Below, piece by piece: positions 25,581 through 34,219 of a DNA stretch of 64,000 bases (the stretch's first letter is position 1; every line of letters starts with the position of its first letter). The DNA lies in contig JAZRRG010000044.1 of NCBI GenBank assembly GCA_045650565.1, positions 85,500 through 149,499 of the forward strand. Reading direction: 5' to 3'. Position numbers and translations under genes: made by a program. The notes under the pieces are model-generated. The model had not been told where the DNA came from. It ran no database searches and saw nothing but the letters and a program-made list of their open reading frames with translations. This DNA is from SIG565 sp045650565 (lineage in GTDB: Bacteria > Bacillota > Clostridia > Oscillospirales > Acutalibacteraceae).

Positions 25581-26924
25581 TTAAAATTTATCTTCCCTCT
25601 TAATCAGAAAGTTTATTATAAACGGTACACTCACAAGTCCTGTTAGCACATCGGCTAAGGGTTGAGAAATTTGTATGCCTGTAAGCCCCCACAAGCTTGT
25701 GGTTATAATAAGGGTTGGTATAAACATAATACCCGAGCGCATAAGCGATAAAATAGATGACATAACGGGCTTTCTCGCACTTTGGTAAAACATATTTATA
25801 GGTACCGACAAAGCCAAAAACATAGTGCCAAAGCAGGCATATTTTAGTGCCGCTGTACCGATTTTTACAGTTTCGGCATTGTGCTGGAATATATAAACTA
25901 TATCCTTTGCAAAAAACATACAGGGAACTGCTATCATACATATTAAAACAATACCTATACCCATAGTAACTATGAGTCCACGCTTTACTCTATCATATCT
26001 TTTTGCTTGATAGTTAAAGGATGCCACGGGTTGATAGCCCTGACCAATACCCAGTCCCACGCACATAATAAACATACTTACACGACCCACAACGCTCATT
26101 GCAGCTATTGCGGCATCCCCGTACGGACGGGTAAGATTATTAAGCATACCGTGGGAGATGGAGCTGAGCCCCTGTCGAATAAGTGCAGGGAAACCGACCA
26201 TGCATATATTTAAATATTCACGGTAACTTTTTGATACCGCCGATATTTTTATGGTGCTTTGTGCTTTAGAGCTAAAGAACACCAGCAAAATAACAAAGCT
26301 TATACTTTGTGAAACAACGGTTGCAATACCTGCACCCAATATACCCCATTTTAGCACCGACACCAACAGCCAGTCACCAAAAATGTTGATTATTGCACCC
26401 GATACCAAGCCAAACATTGAATAAAACGCCTTGCCCTCATATCTTAAATTGTTATTTAGCACCATAGAGCCGATAACAATCGGACAGCCGAGCAATACAC
26501 AAGCTCCGTACTGTTTAGCATAAGGTAAAATGGTGTCTGTGCTGCCGAGCAACCTTAATAGAGGAGTTAAAAATATACCGCCCAAAACAAGAAACACTAT
26601 GCCTACCGAAATTCCTGTAAAAAAAGCGGTTGAAACATATCTATCGGCTTCATCGGTGTCCTTGTCGGCTAACGCCTTTGAAACCATTGTGCCCGAGCCC
26701 TGTCCCAACATAAAAGCAATTGCCTGAATTACCGCTTGTAAAGCAAACAATATACCCGTTGCCGCTTGCGGACTCTCACCTAAGCTGCCCACAAAGTATG
26801 TATCTACCATATTGTAAATGTTGGTAACCAGCATTGATATTGTTGTTGGTATACCAAGCGACACAATAAGCCGAACAAGAGGTGTTTCGGTCATTTTTTT
26901 ATAATAAATGTCTGACGCTGTCAT
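25581..26924 (-). CDS. MATE-family multidrug/metabolite exporter
   Basis: 447 aa, about twelve helices in two homologous halves. It begins near TPLVRLIVSLGIPTTISML and contains TNIYNMVDTYFVGSLG and GQGSGTMVSKALA, typical of MATE proteins, followed by the mirrored GMLNNLTRPYGDAAIAAMSV in half two. These exporters use Na+ or H+ gradients to expel cationic compounds. The ATG at 26924 has AGAAGG 7 bp upstream; the frame opens at 26945. It has its own promoter and is divergent from the GT2 fusion gene. The substrate is unknown. Confidence 0.9.
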   Translation of the reverse strand: MTASDIYYKKMTETPLVRLIVSLGIPTTISMLVTNIYNMVDTYFVGSLGESPQAATGILFALQAVIQAIAFMLGQGSGTMVSKALADKDTDEADRYVSTAFFTGISVGIVFLVLGGIFLTPLLRLLGSTDTILPYAKQYGACVLLGCPIVIGSMVLNNNLRYEGKAFYSMFGLVSGAIINIFGDWLLVSVLKWGILGAGIATVVSQSISFVILLVFFSSKAQSTIKISAVSKSYREYLNICMVGFPALIRQGLSSISHGMLNNLTRPYGDAAIAAMSVVGRVSMFIMCVGLGIGQGYQPVASFNYQAKRYDRVKRGLIVTMGIGIVLICMIAVPCMFFAKDIVYIFQHNAETVKIGTAALKYACFGTMFLALSVPINMFYQSARKPVMSSILSLMRSGIMFIPTLIITTSLWGLTGIQISQPLADVLTGLVSVPFIINFLIKREDKF

Positions 26925-26947
26925 TTTTACGCCTTCTTTCGACAATA

Positions 26948-26976
26948 ATTATACCACTCATTTAAACCCATTACAA
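26948..26976 (-). promoter_or_regulatory. Promoter for MATE gene
   Basis: On the minus strand TTGTAA (26971-26976) and TATAAT (26948-26953) are 17 bp apart. Confidence 0.7.
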
Positions 26977-26986
26977 CATTTATCTC

Positions 26987-27015
26987 TTGAAATATATTGT
27001 ATTTAGTATTACAAT
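26987..27015 (+). promoter_or_regulatory. Promoter for the GT2 fusion operon
   Basis: TTGAAA (26987-26992) and TACAAT (27010-27015), 17-bp spacer, 38 bp before the ATG at 27054. Confidence 0.65.
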
Positions 27016-27053
27016 GTAATTTGTAGAAATGTGTATTATTTTAGGTGATAGTT

Positions 27054-29210
27054 ATGTATGAAAAATTATATATAGTAATCCCCTCTCTTGACCCTGATGA
27101 AAAGCTTAAAGCCACCATTACCGGTTTAAAGGAAGTGGGCTTTTGCAACTTTGTTTTGGTTGATGACGGAAGTAAAGAAGAAAACCGTGATTTTTTCCCC
27201 GAGGAAGCAAAAGACATCGTTTTACTTCGCCACAGGGTTAATCGGGGTAAGGGCGCTGCGCTTAAAACGGCTTTTAAATATATTTTATCGAACTGTCCCG
27301 ATGCCGAGGTCATTATAACGGTAGACGGTGACGGTCAGCATCTGCCGAGTGACACCTTAAAATGTGCCGCCGCATTATCGGGAGGCAATGAAATTATACT
27401 CGGCTGCCGAGATTTTAAACTGGACAACGTGCCCCGCCGCAGCCGCTTCGGAAATACTATGACGTCTCTTGTTTTTAAGCTGCTTTGCGGTATTAGGATA
27501 AGTGACACCCAAACAGGACTTCGTGTGTTCCCTCGTGTGCTTTTACCAAAGCTTATAGAGGTAAATGGTGAGCGTTTTGAATACGAAACCAATATGCTGC
27601 TAAAGCTTTCAAGCCAAGGCATTACATTTCGGGAGGAAAAAATAGAAACGGTTTATATTGAAGAAAACCGCACTTCACATTTTCATCCCATTAAGGATTC
27701 CTTGCGTATCTACCGATTTATTTTGGCTTACTTTTTAAGCGCAGGTATATCCTTTATTACCGATATATCATTTTTTTATATTATTCTAAAGTTTTTCGGC
27801 GCAATGCTGGGCAACTGGGCTGAAGCGGTTGCAACGGTCGGTGCCAGAGCGATATCCTCGGTTATTAACTTTACACTTAACCGCAAAACCGTTTTTGATA
27901 ACCACCAACCTATACGAAAAACCGTTTTTAAATATACTATACTCGCCGTATGTCAAATGGTAACCTCTGCGGCGCTTGTGTCCCTTATATCAATATTACT
28001 CGCATCGCAACCCTTTGGCAGTACGCTGATTAAAATACTTGTTGATACCTGCCTTTTCTTCTTTAGTTATCGCTTACAGCGTTGTTGGGTTTTCAAGGAG
28101 AAGTCGGAAAAAACCGAAAACAAGAAAGCCAAAAAGCTAACACCTAAAAAGATTATAGGGCGTTCATTATTAGCGTTCTTCACCGCAATAATTATGGTGC
28201 TTGTAACTGCGGTTTCGGGGTGTCTTGTTATCTGCTACGGGCCGAGCAAGTCACTAAGAGATATGCTGGTTATATCGGCAAAGCAGGCCAGTGCTACAAA
28301 ATGGCTCCCTGGACTGTTTTTACCCGAAAGCACCGTAAACGAAATCATGGAAAACAGCGAAAAGGTATCAACCGATAACGTTACCATTGATGAATTTATA
28401 ACCGACAGCGGCGAGGATGAATGGGCGGACGCCATTGACGGTATGAAGCTTATTTTCTTAAACGAGCCACGCTTTAAAGCTTACCTGTTAATGATAAAGG
28501 ACCCCTCGAGAATAAGCGTAGGTGTATCATCGAGTAATTTCTCAACCGCAACCGAGGGTCTTCGTATGCTTGACCTTGTATCAAAATACGACTGCATTGC
28601 CGCAATAAATGCAGGTGAATTTGCCGATATAGGCGGTACGGGTACTGGCGCTCGGCCGATGGGACTTACCTATTCAGGCGGTAAAATGGTTTGGAACGAT
28701 GGCGCAAAGCGTACATTTATTGGCTTTGATAAAAACAACAAGCTTATCTGCCGTGAAACTATGACAAAGCAGCAAGCCGACAGTCTCGGCATTCGTGACG
28801 CTGTGTGCTTCCAAACGGGTAATGTTTTGATAGAGGAATCGGGCGACACCGTTAAGCTATATTACTCAAACAACAACAGCGGTACTGCACAGCGCACCGC
28901 TATAGGTCAACGCTCCGACGGAACTGTACTACTGCTTGTAACCGATGGCAGAACGGCTGAGAGTATTGGCGCTACGAGAAACGATGTTATAGCAATTATG
29001 GCTCGGTACGGTGCTGTTAATGCAGGTATGCTTGACGGTGGCTCCTCGGCAATGCTTTACTACGAAAATTATTTTGATAAATACGATGTAAATAAGCAGG
29101 AGCTTGATACCTATCAAAATTTAGGTCTTGTAAACCGCTACAAAGCATTTATGCGCCCCCGTAGAATTCCCACCTACTTTATAGTGTCAAAGGAGTACGA
29201 CAATGACTAA
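27054..29210 (+). CDS. Three-domain fusion: GT2 glycosyltransferase, GtrA membrane domain, phosphodiester glycosidase (NAGPA) domain
   Basis: 718 aa. Residues 1-220 are a family 2 glycosyltransferase of the dolichyl-phosphate-mannose synthase kind (LVDDGS at 35-40, NRGKGAALKT, DGDGQHLP at 91-98). Residues about 222-352 are a four-helix GtrA domain, which moves or holds polyprenyl-phosphate sugars. After a further membrane helix (about 370-395), residues about 480-715 form an extracytoplasmic NAGPA domain (AAINAGEFA, AQRTAIGQRSDGTVLLLVTD, MLDGGSSAML). The likely task is to make a polyprenyl-phosphate sugar, present it outside and trim or transfer it. The ATG has AGGTGA 5 bp upstream. The next gene overlaps by 8 bp. 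Confidence 0.88.
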   Translation: MYEKLYIVIPSLDPDEKLKATITGLKEVGFCNFVLVDDGSKEENRDFFPEEAKDIVLLRHRVNRGKGAALKTAFKYILSNCPDAEVIITVDGDGQHLPSDTLKCAAALSGGNEIILGCRDFKLDNVPRRSRFGNTMTSLVFKLLCGIRISDTQTGLRVFPRVLLPKLIEVNGERFEYETNMLLKLSSQGITFREEKIETVYIEENRTSHFHPIKDSLRIYRFILAYFLSAGISFITDISFFYIILKFFGAMLGNWAEAVATVGARAISSVINFTLNRKTVFDNHQPIRKTVFKYTILAVCQMVTSAALVSLISILLASQPFGSTLIKILVDTCLFFFSYRLQRCWVFKEKSEKTENKKAKKLTPKKIIGRSLLAFFTAIIMVLVTAVSGCLVICYGPSKSLRDMLVISAKQASATKWLPGLFLPESTVNEIMENSEKVSTDNVTIDEFITDSGEDEWADAIDGMKLIFLNEPRFKAYLLMIKDPSRISVGVSSSNFSTATEGLRMLDLVSKYDCIAAINAGEFADIGGTGTGARPMGLTYSGGKMVWNDGAKRTFIGFDKNNKLICRETMTKQQADSLGIRDAVCFQTGNVLIEESGDTVKLYYSNNNSGTAQRTAIGQRSDGTVLLLVTDGRTAESIGATRNDVIAIMARYGAVNAGMLDGGSSAMLYYENYFDKYDVNKQELDTYQNLGLVNRYKAFMRPRRIPTYFIVSKEYDND

Positions 29211-30267
29211 AAAACCGTTATTTTATAAAATTTATTTTGCCGTTGTCGCTGTTTTCCTGTGTGCTCTCACAGTAGCACTTATTTTACTCAACGGTTGGCT
29301 TAAGAGCTATGAAGCGGCGCAACCCGTAAACCTTATAAACAGTATTGTGGAAAAGCATCTAAAGGTGGGCGACATTGCCTATTTGCAGGAGAATTACGCA
29401 CTTAAAATCTCGCCCTACGAAACACCTGAAAATATTACCGCATTTTTTGAAAACGAGATTTATAGCAAAACGCTCTCCTCCGTAGTTTCTGCTAAAAGAC
29501 CCGATGACTGCGATGCGGCGTATACCATAAAAGCCGATGATAAAAAGCTTTTAAACATTTATCTTAAAAAGGAATCGGATGCAGCGTCATTCCTGCCGAC
29601 CTATACCGTTTTAAGAGCCGAGCTCGATAGTGAGTATTATAAAAGTATTAGTATCACAATGCCTCAAAACTGTGAAATTAAGGTAAACGGCATAACGCTC
29701 GAAAATGATGTCCGTAAGGATAGTGAAATACCCGAATTTGTGAAAAAATATCTTGAGGGTGAAAAAACCACAAAGCAACAAATTGCAGTAATTGAAAACC
29801 TATTAAGCGATAATGTGAGCGTTGTGGCGGTTATGAACGGCAAACAAACCGAGGTTCACAAAAACGATACCACCTATTCTGTTTACCAATATATTGATAA
29901 TTCTATAAAAAATAAAGTACAATATGTTGCAACCGAGGGCTCAAAGGCGTATGCGGGTTATATGCAGGCAGACGCCACACTCTCACAGGTTGCCGCCTAC
30001 TTTGATACCGGCTGTGATTTTTACAAAAATATACGCTCAAGCTATACCGACCATATCCTTGAGCATACCGCAGCCGGCTTTGATGATGTAGAGAATAACG
30101 AAGTATTTAAATATTCCGATAATATTTACAGTTGCCATGTAAAGTTTACACAGGTGTTAAAGCGCAACGGTATGACATATAAAATTTATTTTGATAAATA
30201 TGTATTTTTAGAAAAGCACGGAGCTTCGTTCCGTATAATTGATATTAAAAGTCCGGAGGGCGAGTAA
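29203..30267 (+). CDS. Membrane-anchored extracytoplasmic protein of unknown function
   Basis: 354 aa with one N-terminal transmembrane helix (about 10-30) and a large outside part. No catalytic motif is recognised. Two similar-looking segments, around 40-125 and 240-350, end in hydrophobic strands (TYTVLRAELD; KIYFDKYVFLEKHGASFRIID), compatible with two NTF2-like folds. It overlaps the GT2 fusion gene by 8 bp and shares TAATG with the PAP2 gene, so the three products are translationally coupled and probably work together at the membrane. Confidence 0.75.
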   Translation: MTKKPLFYKIYFAVVAVFLCALTVALILLNGWLKSYEAAQPVNLINSIVEKHLKVGDIAYLQENYALKISPYETPENITAFFENEIYSKTLSSVVSAKRPDDCDAAYTIKADDKKLLNIYLKKESDAASFLPTYTVLRAELDSEYYKSISITMPQNCEIKVNGITLENDVRKDSEIPEFVKKYLEGEKTTKQQIAVIENLLSDNVSVVAVMNGKQTEVHKNDTTYSVYQYIDNSIKNKVQYVATEGSKAYAGYMQADATLSQVAAYFDTGCDFYKNIRSSYTDHILEHTAAGFDDVENNEVFKYSDNIYSCHVKFTQVLKRNGMTYKIYFDKYVFLEKHGASFRIIDIKSPEGE

Positions 30268-30803
30268 TGAATGGTTACGAACTTAAAATACTGGATTTTG
30301 TAAGAGAAAATCTTGCAAATCCTGTATTGGATGCAGTAATGCCGATAATCACTAAATTTGGTGACGGCGGCATTTTCTGGATTGCCCTTGCAGTGATTTT
30401 TATTATATTTAAAAAGACACGAAAAATGGGACTGTGTATGGGTTTATCCCTGCTAATAGGCTTTTTAACGGGAAATATAATACTCAAAAATGTTATTGCT
30501 CGTATACGCCCGTACGACCTAAACCCCGAAATAGAGTTACTTGTTAAGCATTTATCCGACTACTCTTTTCCGTCAGGACACACTTTAGCATCCTTTGATG
30601 CGGCTGTTGCGATTTTTATCAACAACAAAAAGCTCGGTATACCCGCCCTTGTTTTAGCTTTTTTAATCGCAATATCAAGGATTTATCTTTATGTGCACTA
30701 CCCCACCGATGTTTTAGCGTCAATCGTGCTTGGTATTGGGATTGCTATTCTTTCCTGCGGGGTTATTAAAAAATGTGAGAATAAAATACCTTATCTTAGA
30801 TAA
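30267..30803 (+). CDS. PAP2-superfamily membrane phosphatase
   Basis: 178 aa with about five helices and the three PAP2 motifs: KNVIARIRP (about residue 72), PSGH (about 101) and SRIYLYVHYPTDVL (about 132-145). These enzymes dephosphorylate lipid phosphates such as undecaprenyl pyrophosphate or phosphatidic acid on the outer leaflet. In this operon it could recycle the polyprenyl carrier used by the GT2-GtrA fusion; that is inference from coupling. The ATG overlaps the preceding stop codon, and a terminator follows directly. Confidence 0.9.
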   Translation: MNGYELKILDFVRENLANPVLDAVMPIITKFGDGGIFWIALAVIFIIFKKTRKMGLCMGLSLLIGFLTGNIILKNVIARIRPYDLNPEIELLVKHLSDYSFPSGHTLASFDAAVAIFINNKKLGIPALVLAFLIAISRIYLYVHYPTDVLASIVLGIGIAILSCGVIKKCENKIPYLR

Positions 30804-30805
30804 CA

Positions 30806-30841
30806 AAAATCACTGCCTATGTAAAGGCAGTGATTTTTTAT
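30806..30841 (+). terminator. Terminator of the GT2-PAP2 operon
   Basis: AAAATCACTGCCT-ATGTAA-AGGCAGTGATTTT followed by T-run. Confidence 0.9.
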
Positions 30842-30889
30842 CGTGCTTATAGATCTGTATTTTCGATCAATTCTTGTGAAAAATTAACA

Positions 30890-31627
30890 TTATTTTTTCA
30901 TCTGTAAAGATTTTGCAGCGTTCAATTCTACTTCAATTTCCTTTAAGGAAACCTGTTTTTCCTCGACACCGTAGAAATTCGGTTCATCTTCGGGAACGTA
31001 TCTTGAAAACTTATTGTTTGTGCGGACATATCTTCCCATAAATGCTCCAATTTCCGTATACACACCATCGGGAAATGGTGGTTCGTTATTTATTGGTGCC
31101 GATAGGAAAATCATGTACTCATCACCTACTTTTAGTTCGGACGATCCCATAAAATCTGTTTTAAGCACAGTGTTGTTGATTTGTTCAGCAGTATAACTTG
31201 AAAATTTACCCTTCCCAAAAACTTCAATATGCTTTGAAAGTCGAGCGTATCCGCCAGCGGTTAATACTGATATTAAATCATTTTCTTCCAAGTTTCCCTT
31301 ATAAACATTTTCAACGGCAAAAGTATATATGGTATTACCAACTCCGCTGTTGTCAAAATAAGATATTTCTTTTACGGTTCCACAAACGATATTTTCCGAA
31401 TCGGGATATAGTTCTTCTACATTGCTATATATTTTTGAAAAATCCGGACTTGATTTTAACTCTATAATGTTGTCAAAATTTTCCGGATCAAAGGTATCAT
31501 CTACTGCAACCGTTTTATCAGTAAAGTATGTTTCTGCGAGTGTGCCTTTTTTGCTATTACAACCAGTACAACAAATCAAAATAATAGCAGAAATAATTAT
31601 AAAGCACATAATCTTCTTAGTCATCAT
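30890..31627 (-). CDS. Lipoprotein of unknown function
   Basis: 245 aa. The signal sequence MMTKKIMCFIIISAIIL ends in CCTGCNS, a lipobox-like site with an unusual double Cys before it, so it is probably anchored outside the membrane. The mature part (VCGTVKEISYF, YTFAVENVYKGNLEE, EYMIFLSAP) suggests a small beta-barrel domain and appears non-enzymatic. AGGAGG precedes the ATG. It is 13 bp downstream of the metalloprotease frame, whose stop codon adjoins this ribosome site, so they are probably one transcript. The function is unknown. Confidence 0.75.
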   Translation of the reverse strand: MMTKKIMCFIIISAIILICCTGCNSKKGTLAETYFTDKTVAVDDTFDPENFDNIIELKSSPDFSKIYSNVEELYPDSENIVCGTVKEISYFDNSGVGNTIYTFAVENVYKGNLEENDLISVLTAGGYARLSKHIEVFGKGKFSSYTAEQINNTVLKTDFMGSSELKVGDEYMIFLSAPINNEPPFPDGVYTEIGAFMGRYVRTNNKFSRYVPEDEPNFYGVEEKQVSLKEIEVELNAAKSLQMKK

Positions 31628-31640
31628 TTTTTCCTCCTTA

Positions 31641-32213
31641 TCAACCGTAAAGATGGTTTATAGTTGCTAAATCAGTATAATTGGCTCTCGTTGCAGTTCT
31701 CCCGTTTCCCAACTGTGTCATAATTCTATTAGGATCAGTTGAATGAGCTAAGCCCATACAATGGCCAAACTCATGAGCAATTGTTCCTTTTTTTTCCGAA
31801 GTGCTAAGAACGTTAAAATTAGATGTGTTTAAAATTATTTTTGTCCATTTATAGTTAGACGTTGGTACACCCATATCTTGATTAGATGTATCATAGAAAA
31901 ATGATTCTCCTAATACACCAAAATCATGGGGATACATTTGTTTCTTGTAAATATCAAAAACAGAACTACTTTGACTTGATATTTGTCTTATTAAAATTGA
32001 TGTGGTTAATATACTTGAAGTATTAACCCATTCATATCTAACTTGCGATATTTGGTCAGTAAGTGAAGATGCTGAAGAATCAATCCAATAATATCTTACA
32101 TGGTCTCCATAACTTCCTACTCCGTTTATTAACTTTGCGTCATTAGACCAAGTTAAAAATCCGTTGTGAGCAGATGCTTTTAGTGTCGGGAAAGAAAACA
32201 TAGTTATCAACAC
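31641..32213 (-). CDS. Secreted matrixin-like zinc metalloprotease (uninterrupted part of the frame)
   Basis: The intact frame, 190 aa from a GTG, carries the metzincin signature HEFGHCMGLAH (H147, E148, H151, G154, H157) and a Met-turn NRIM, as in matrixin-like M10 peptidases. It is expected to be secreted. The GTG has no ribosome site and starts in the middle of a signal peptide; the true start appears to be the ATG at 32262, in another frame because of an A8 tract (see next entry). With one base fewer the protein would be about 206 aa with a complete signal peptide. The expression state is therefore unclear. Confidence 0.8.
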   Translation of the reverse strand: MLITMFSFPTLKASAHNGFLTWSNDAKLINGVGSYGDHVRYYWIDSSASSLTDQISQVRYEWVNTSSILTTSILIRQISSQSSSVFDIYKKQMYPHDFGVLGESFFYDTSNQDMGVPTSNYKWTKIILNTSNFNVLSTSEKKGTIAHEFGHCMGLAHSTDPNRIMTQLGNGRTATRANYTDLATINHLYG

Positions 32214-32262
32214 ACAAGCACAAGTAACTATCGAAATAATACGTCTTTTTTTTCTTTAACAT
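32214..32262 (-). other. Frameshifted start and signal-peptide half of the metalloprotease; A8 homopolymer
   Basis: ATG at 32262 with AGGAGG 8 bp upstream begins MLKKKK. After eight consecutive A (T8 at 32246-32253) the frame leaves the protease. With seven A it would read MLKKKRRIISIVTCACVLI and continue in frame through FPTLKASA, a normal signal peptide. Either the gene is switched by slippage at A8, or one base is a sequencing error. Confidence 0.7.
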
Positions 32263-32439
32263 CTTAAATTCCTCCTAATAGTTTTTAATTAAATATATTT
32301 TGGGGAAACATTGGTAACACCTACTTTCATATATTATAGTTTAATTACACATCAATTAATTATTTTTATGTTTTAATAAAATGTACATTGATCATAATTA
32401 CATTAACATATTAAAAAACATTTAAAAATGGCTTCTTGC

Positions 32440-33717
32440 TTATCTCAGTCCTTTAAGCATCTCATAAATTTCATCCGACATAGCACAAAAGTAGTTTTCG
32501 TAGAAAAAAATCTTTTGTTCAAAACTGAAATATACCCTATAACCACCATCTATATATCCATCAAAATAAAAGGCGAGTCGGTCGATTGTGCGGTTATCTA
32601 CCCATTTTGCAGTTTCTAGCATAAGCATCAATTTTTCATATTCATTATGTCCTAACTCGGTTTTACTTGCAAAATTTAATTGTTCATAAAGGTCTTGGTT
32701 ATTCTCATTAATCGGTTCCTTATAGTAATATATAAAGCCATACTCGTGTGACATATAAACATCAGATTCAACAATATGAGTGCTGTTATTAAGATTGATG
32801 GAATTAGTTTCTGCCGAAACAAACGGTGCCCTTAAGAATAATAAAATCAAACTCGCCGTAGCAACAAGAGATACTAAAACCCATAGCACAGCGGGCTTTT
32901 TATATTTAACCACATTTGCTATACGGCTCTTAACACCTATTTCTCCAAAAGCCACGGGCCATGCTGAAAACTTCTTATATGTTGTACTGCAAACAAGTAA
33001 TGCTGCTGAATACTGCTTTTTGTATTCAGCATTTTTCCCGCTTATTACCCGCTCATCGCAAGAAAGCTCTATATCCTTGCAAAACAAGAAATATGCAAGC
33101 CATACAAACGGATTAAACCAATGAAGTGACAACAAAATAAATCCCAATAACTTCCAAATATGGTCTCCGTGTGACAAATGACAGTTTTCGTGGTCGATAA
33201 CATACTGTAACTGCTTATCATCAATAATAGACGGCAAATACACCTTTGTTTTTATTATCCCGAAAATAAAAGGCGTTTGTATGTTGTCGCAAATCCTATA
33301 TCTGCTATCAAGAGTTATCGAAATATCAACTCTTTTTTTGAGTTTTATATAACTGATAATGAGATACGTTGCCATCGCCGCAACTCCCACAAGCCACACT
33401 ACACCTAAAATTTCCGAAATACCCACACCCGACTGAGTTGTTGTAGTAATGGGTGCTGTAGGCATTGTGCCTTGCGGCAAGATTTCGGTTACGTTGATTT
33501 CGGGTGTTTTTATCTCGTTAATATCTATCTGCGGTACAACTCCCACTTTGCTCTCGATTTTAAACGGAAACACCAACCGTATTCCCACCAAAAGCCACAT
33601 AACATTTCTTATCCATTTGGGCGATTTTTGTAATATTAACCGTAAAACAACTACTGCAATTATAAGTACTATAGATGCAATGCTTATATCAACTATGTTG
33701 TAAAACAAATTTTGCAT
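32440..33717 (-). CDS. BlaR1/MecR1-type M56 membrane metalloprotease
   Basis: 425 aa with N-terminal helices, the zinc motif HENCH (H176, E177, H180) and ELSCDERVI in the cytoplasmic protease loop, as in BlaR1. After a fourth helix (about 275-295) there is only a 120-residue extracytoplasmic part, without the SxxK penicillin-binding sensor of true BlaR1, so the signal sensed is probably not a beta-lactam. The family cleaves or inactivates its BlaI-type repressor on signalling. It starts 2 bp after the BlaI gene on the same strand, and no beta-lactamase is nearby. Confidence 0.88.
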   Translation of the reverse strand: MQNLFYNIVDISIASIVLIIAVVVLRLILQKSPKWIRNVMWLLVGIRLVFPFKIESKVGVVPQIDINEIKTPEINVTEILPQGTMPTAPITTTTQSGVGISEILGVVWLVGVAAMATYLIISYIKLKKRVDISITLDSRYRICDNIQTPFIFGIIKTKVYLPSIIDDKQLQYVIDHENCHLSHGDHIWKLLGFILLSLHWFNPFVWLAYFLFCKDIELSCDERVISGKNAEYKKQYSAALLVCSTTYKKFSAWPVAFGEIGVKSRIANVVKYKKPAVLWVLVSLVATASLILLFLRAPFVSAETNSINLNNSTHIVESDVYMSHEYGFIYYYKEPINENNQDLYEQLNFASKTELGHNEYEKLMLMLETAKWVDNRTIDRLAFYFDGYIDGGYRVYFSFEQKIFFYENYFCAMSDEIYEMLKGLR

Positions 33718-33719
33718 AA

Positions 33720-34079
33720 CTAATCCTCAATACGCTTAATCATTCTCTTTATTTCTGCTATTTCTTCACTGCTTAACTTACGCCTGTTTGTAAAGGCAGC
33801 AATAAAACTCGGTAATGAACCGTCAAATGCTTGGTCAACAAATTTTTCGCTTTGTATAGAATAAAACTCTTCCCGACCTATTTTTGTGACAACAATTCCT
33901 GATTTGTTTTCGAAAATACCCCTATCACTTAATTTTTTCAGCACTGTATAGGTGGTAGACTTTTTCCAGCCCAATTCCTTTTCGCATATTTTAACAAGCT
34001 CGGGCGATGATATGGGGGACGCATCCCATACGATATTTGCAAAATGGGTTTCCACTACTCCTAATTTAATTTCTTGCAT
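33720..34079 (-). CDS. BlaI/MecI-family winged-helix repressor
   Basis: 119 aa. The first 75 residues form the MecI winged helix (ETHFANIVWDASPISSPELV, GWKKSTTYTVLKKLSDRGIF) and the rest the dimerisation helices (IAAFTNRRKLSSEEIAEIKR). It represses its own operon until the M56 protease gene product relieves it. It is coupled to that gene (2-bp gap). The promoter upstream carries TAGACT/AGTCTA dyads overlapping the -10 region, suitable as its operator. GAGGAATTAAA precedes the ATG. Confidence 0.92.
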   Translation of the reverse strand: MQEIKLGVVETHFANIVWDASPISSPELVKICEKELGWKKSTTYTVLKKLSDRGIFENKSGIVVTKIGREEFYSIQSEKFVDQAFDGSLPSFIAAFTNRRKLSSEEIAEIKRMIKRIED

Positions 34080-34107
34080 TTTAATTCCTCCGTCAGTCGA
34101 TTGTCAG

Positions 34108-34150
34108 TAGACTACGACTACAGTCTATCATCAATAGACTGATTTGTCAA
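34108..34150 (-). promoter_or_regulatory. Promoter and operator of the BlaI-M56 operon
   Basis: On the minus strand TTGACA (34145-34150) and TAGACT (34122-34127) are 17 bp apart. TAGACT occurs at 34108-34113 and 34135-34140 and inverted as AGTCTA at 34122-34127, giving two dyads that cover the -10 element. Confidence 0.7.
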
Positions 34151-34219
34151 GAAAAACATATGGAATATTTCCGAAGTATATGTTATAATGTATGTATCCC
34201 AACAAAAAGGAACTTTACT

